From an uncultured Gemmatimonadota bacterium (GTDB lineage Bacteria > Gemmatimonadota > Gemmatimonadetes > Gemmatimonadales > Gemmatimonadaceae): a stretch of DNA of 64,000 bases. Shown piece by piece: positions 63,309 through 64,000 of this stretch. A program made the translations under genes and the position numbers. The stretch is taken from contig CAIRYG010000002.1 in assembly GCA_903882745.1 (NCBI GenBank), forward strand, positions 186,001 through 250,000, in the 5' to 3' direction. The notes below the pieces were generated by a model, which was not told the DNA's origin, searched no databases, and saw only the letters and a list, made by a program, of their open reading frames with translations. Position 1 is the first letter of the stretch; the number at the start of each line of letters is the position of its first letter.

Positions 63309-64000
63309 TCACTCGAAGTCGAGCGCGAGATTCAGGGCGGGCGCCGAGTGCGTGAGCGCTCCAACGCTAATGCGATCCACGCCCGACTCGGCGATTGCGC
63401 GGACCGTGTCGAGTCGCACGCCACCACTGGCTTCGGTCATCACCTGACCTGCCGCGATCGTCACGGCTTCGCGCATCTGCTCGACGGACATGTTGTCGAG
63501 CAACACGCTGTCAGCGCCGGCAGCGATCGCAGCACGGAGTTGCTCAAGGGTGTCGCACTCCACCTGCACCGGGATTCCCGAGGTCGCGAACTCGCGCACG
63601 CGCCGGACCGCGGTGCCAACATTGCCGTCGACCGCCGCAAGATGGTTGTCCTTAATCAGCACAGCGCTCGCAAGATCCATGCGGTGGTTGGTACCACCGC
63701 CGCAGCGAACCGCGTACTTCTCGAGCAGGCGCCAGCCCGGCGTGGTCTTGCGCGTGTCGAGGATGGCCGCGCGCGTACCCTTCACGAGGTCCACATATCG
63801 GCGCGTGAGCGACGCGACACCGCTCAGGCGCTGCATAAAGTTGAGGGCGGTGCGTTCTGCGGCGAGAATGCCGCGTGCGTGCCCTGAGATGTGGAGCACC
63901 GTGTCTCCGGGGTGAACCGAGCTGCCGTCTGCGCGCTCCGTGCGAATCTGGACGTCGGGATCCGCGAGACGGAACGCCTCAAGCGCGAGTGGAACACCCG
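63309..64000 (-). CDS. nadC: nicotinate-nucleotide pyrophosphorylase (carboxylating), 5' part beyond window
   Basis: Quinolinate phosphoribosyltransferase of NAD synthesis. The frame stays open through the right edge (reading ALEAFRLADPDVQIRTERAD before the first internal GTG), so the gene begins outside. Family motifs: ERTALNFMQRLSG, LDTRKTTPGWR, VRCGGGTNHRM, LIKDNH and VLLDN. Converts quinolinate and PRPP to nicotinate mononucleotide. Apparently first in a run with cydA, cydB and the 51-aa gene. Confidence 0.95.
   Translation of the reverse strand, partial: GVPLALEAFRLADPDVQIRTERADGSSVHPGDTVLHISGHARGILAAERTALNFMQRLSGVASLTRRYVDLVKGTRAAILDTRKTTPGWRLLEKYAVRCGGGTNHRMDLASAVLIKDNHLAAVDGNVGTAVRRVREFATSGIPVQVECDTLEQLRAAIAAGADSVLLDNMSVEQMREAVTIAAGQVMTEASGGVRLDTVRAIAESGVDRISVGALTHSAPALNLALDFE

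Noticed and set aside
1-64000. tRNA, rRNA, riboswitch, insertion sequence or prophage
   Set aside because: Looked for cloverleaf arms, CCA-type ends, conserved rRNA words, transposase/integrase motifs and terminal repeats by eye; none convincing. A tRNAscan/Infernal run would be decisive.

Overview
The window is 64 kb of GC-rich, densely packed bacterial chromosome with short intergenic gaps and many 1-4 base gene overlaps. I count 53 protein genes. Two are cut by the window edges: an S9 peptidase at the left and nadC at the right. I see no rRNA, tRNA, CRISPR array, insertion sequence, integrase or phage gene. The gene content suggests an aerobic heterotroph with a Gram-negative-type envelope: a caa3-type oxidase, cytochrome bd, several exported peptidases, DUF1800/DUF1501 proteins, a TonB-plug-like exported protein, ornithine-lipid type acyltransferases, ThyX in place of a visible ThyA, and a Rho with a long disordered N-terminus. 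Gemmatimonadota is my best guess from protein character alone; no marker gene was compared.

Layout. 1-4.4 kb: peptidase S9 fragment, rhodanese, exported M1 peptidase and a SET-domain protein. 4.6-8.8 kb: cytochrome oxidase operon ctaC-ctaD-ctaE-ctaF closed by a hairpin, then a membrane acyltransferase overlapping a PBP4-type dacB. 11.8-14.8 kb (minus): three-gene run of a saccharopine-dehydrogenase-like enzyme, an alpha/beta hydrolase and an exported carboxypeptidase-regulatory/plug protein. 15.3-23.0 kb (minus): gyrA, class III aminotransferase, threonine-dehydratase-like enzyme, zinc-ribbon Ser/Thr kinase and M1 peptidase, nearly without gaps. 23.2-26.5 kb (minus): alcohol dehydrogenase, CxxC miniprotein, Gly/Ala-rich exported protein and MscS-like membrane protein. 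26.6-29.4 kb: 2-oxoacid dehydrogenase E2 and E3. 30.1-33.1 kb: a tldD/tldE pair in which only TldD has a Tat signal. 33.2-36.0 kb (minus): ECF sigma factor with a small probable anti-sigma partner, then an olsB/olsA-like pair.

36.2-38.6 kb (minus): SGNH-like lipoprotein and a family III CoA-transferase. 38.65-38.93 kb is an AT-rich leader region before a phasin/histone-H1-like protein. 39.5-47.1 kb is a plus-strand run: M20 deacylase, 72-aa protein, degenerate RNase H, zinc-ribbon protein, exported protein, squalene/phytoene synthase, FAD-linked oxidase and thyX. 47.2-48.2 kb holds a two-gene nucleotidyltransferase module with its own AT-rich promoter. 48.6-52.7 kb: DUF1800, DUF1501 and polysaccharide deacetylase. 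53.8-60.7 kb: rho, an M20 dipeptidase with a GT39 glycosyltransferase (minus), and a DUF255 thioredoxin-domain protein. 60.7-64 kb (minus): nadC-cydA-cydB plus a 51-aa Cys-rich protein.

The most interesting items are the split-localisation TldD/TldE pair, the RNase H lacking two catalytic carboxylates and coupled to a 72-aa protein, the nucleotidyltransferase pair with a possibly leaderless promoter, the structured leader before the H1-like protein, the IDR-bearing Rho, the SGNH lipoprotein without its Ser, and the small Cys-rich protein coupled to cydB. Intrinsic terminators are predicted from hairpins; several have poor U-tracts.
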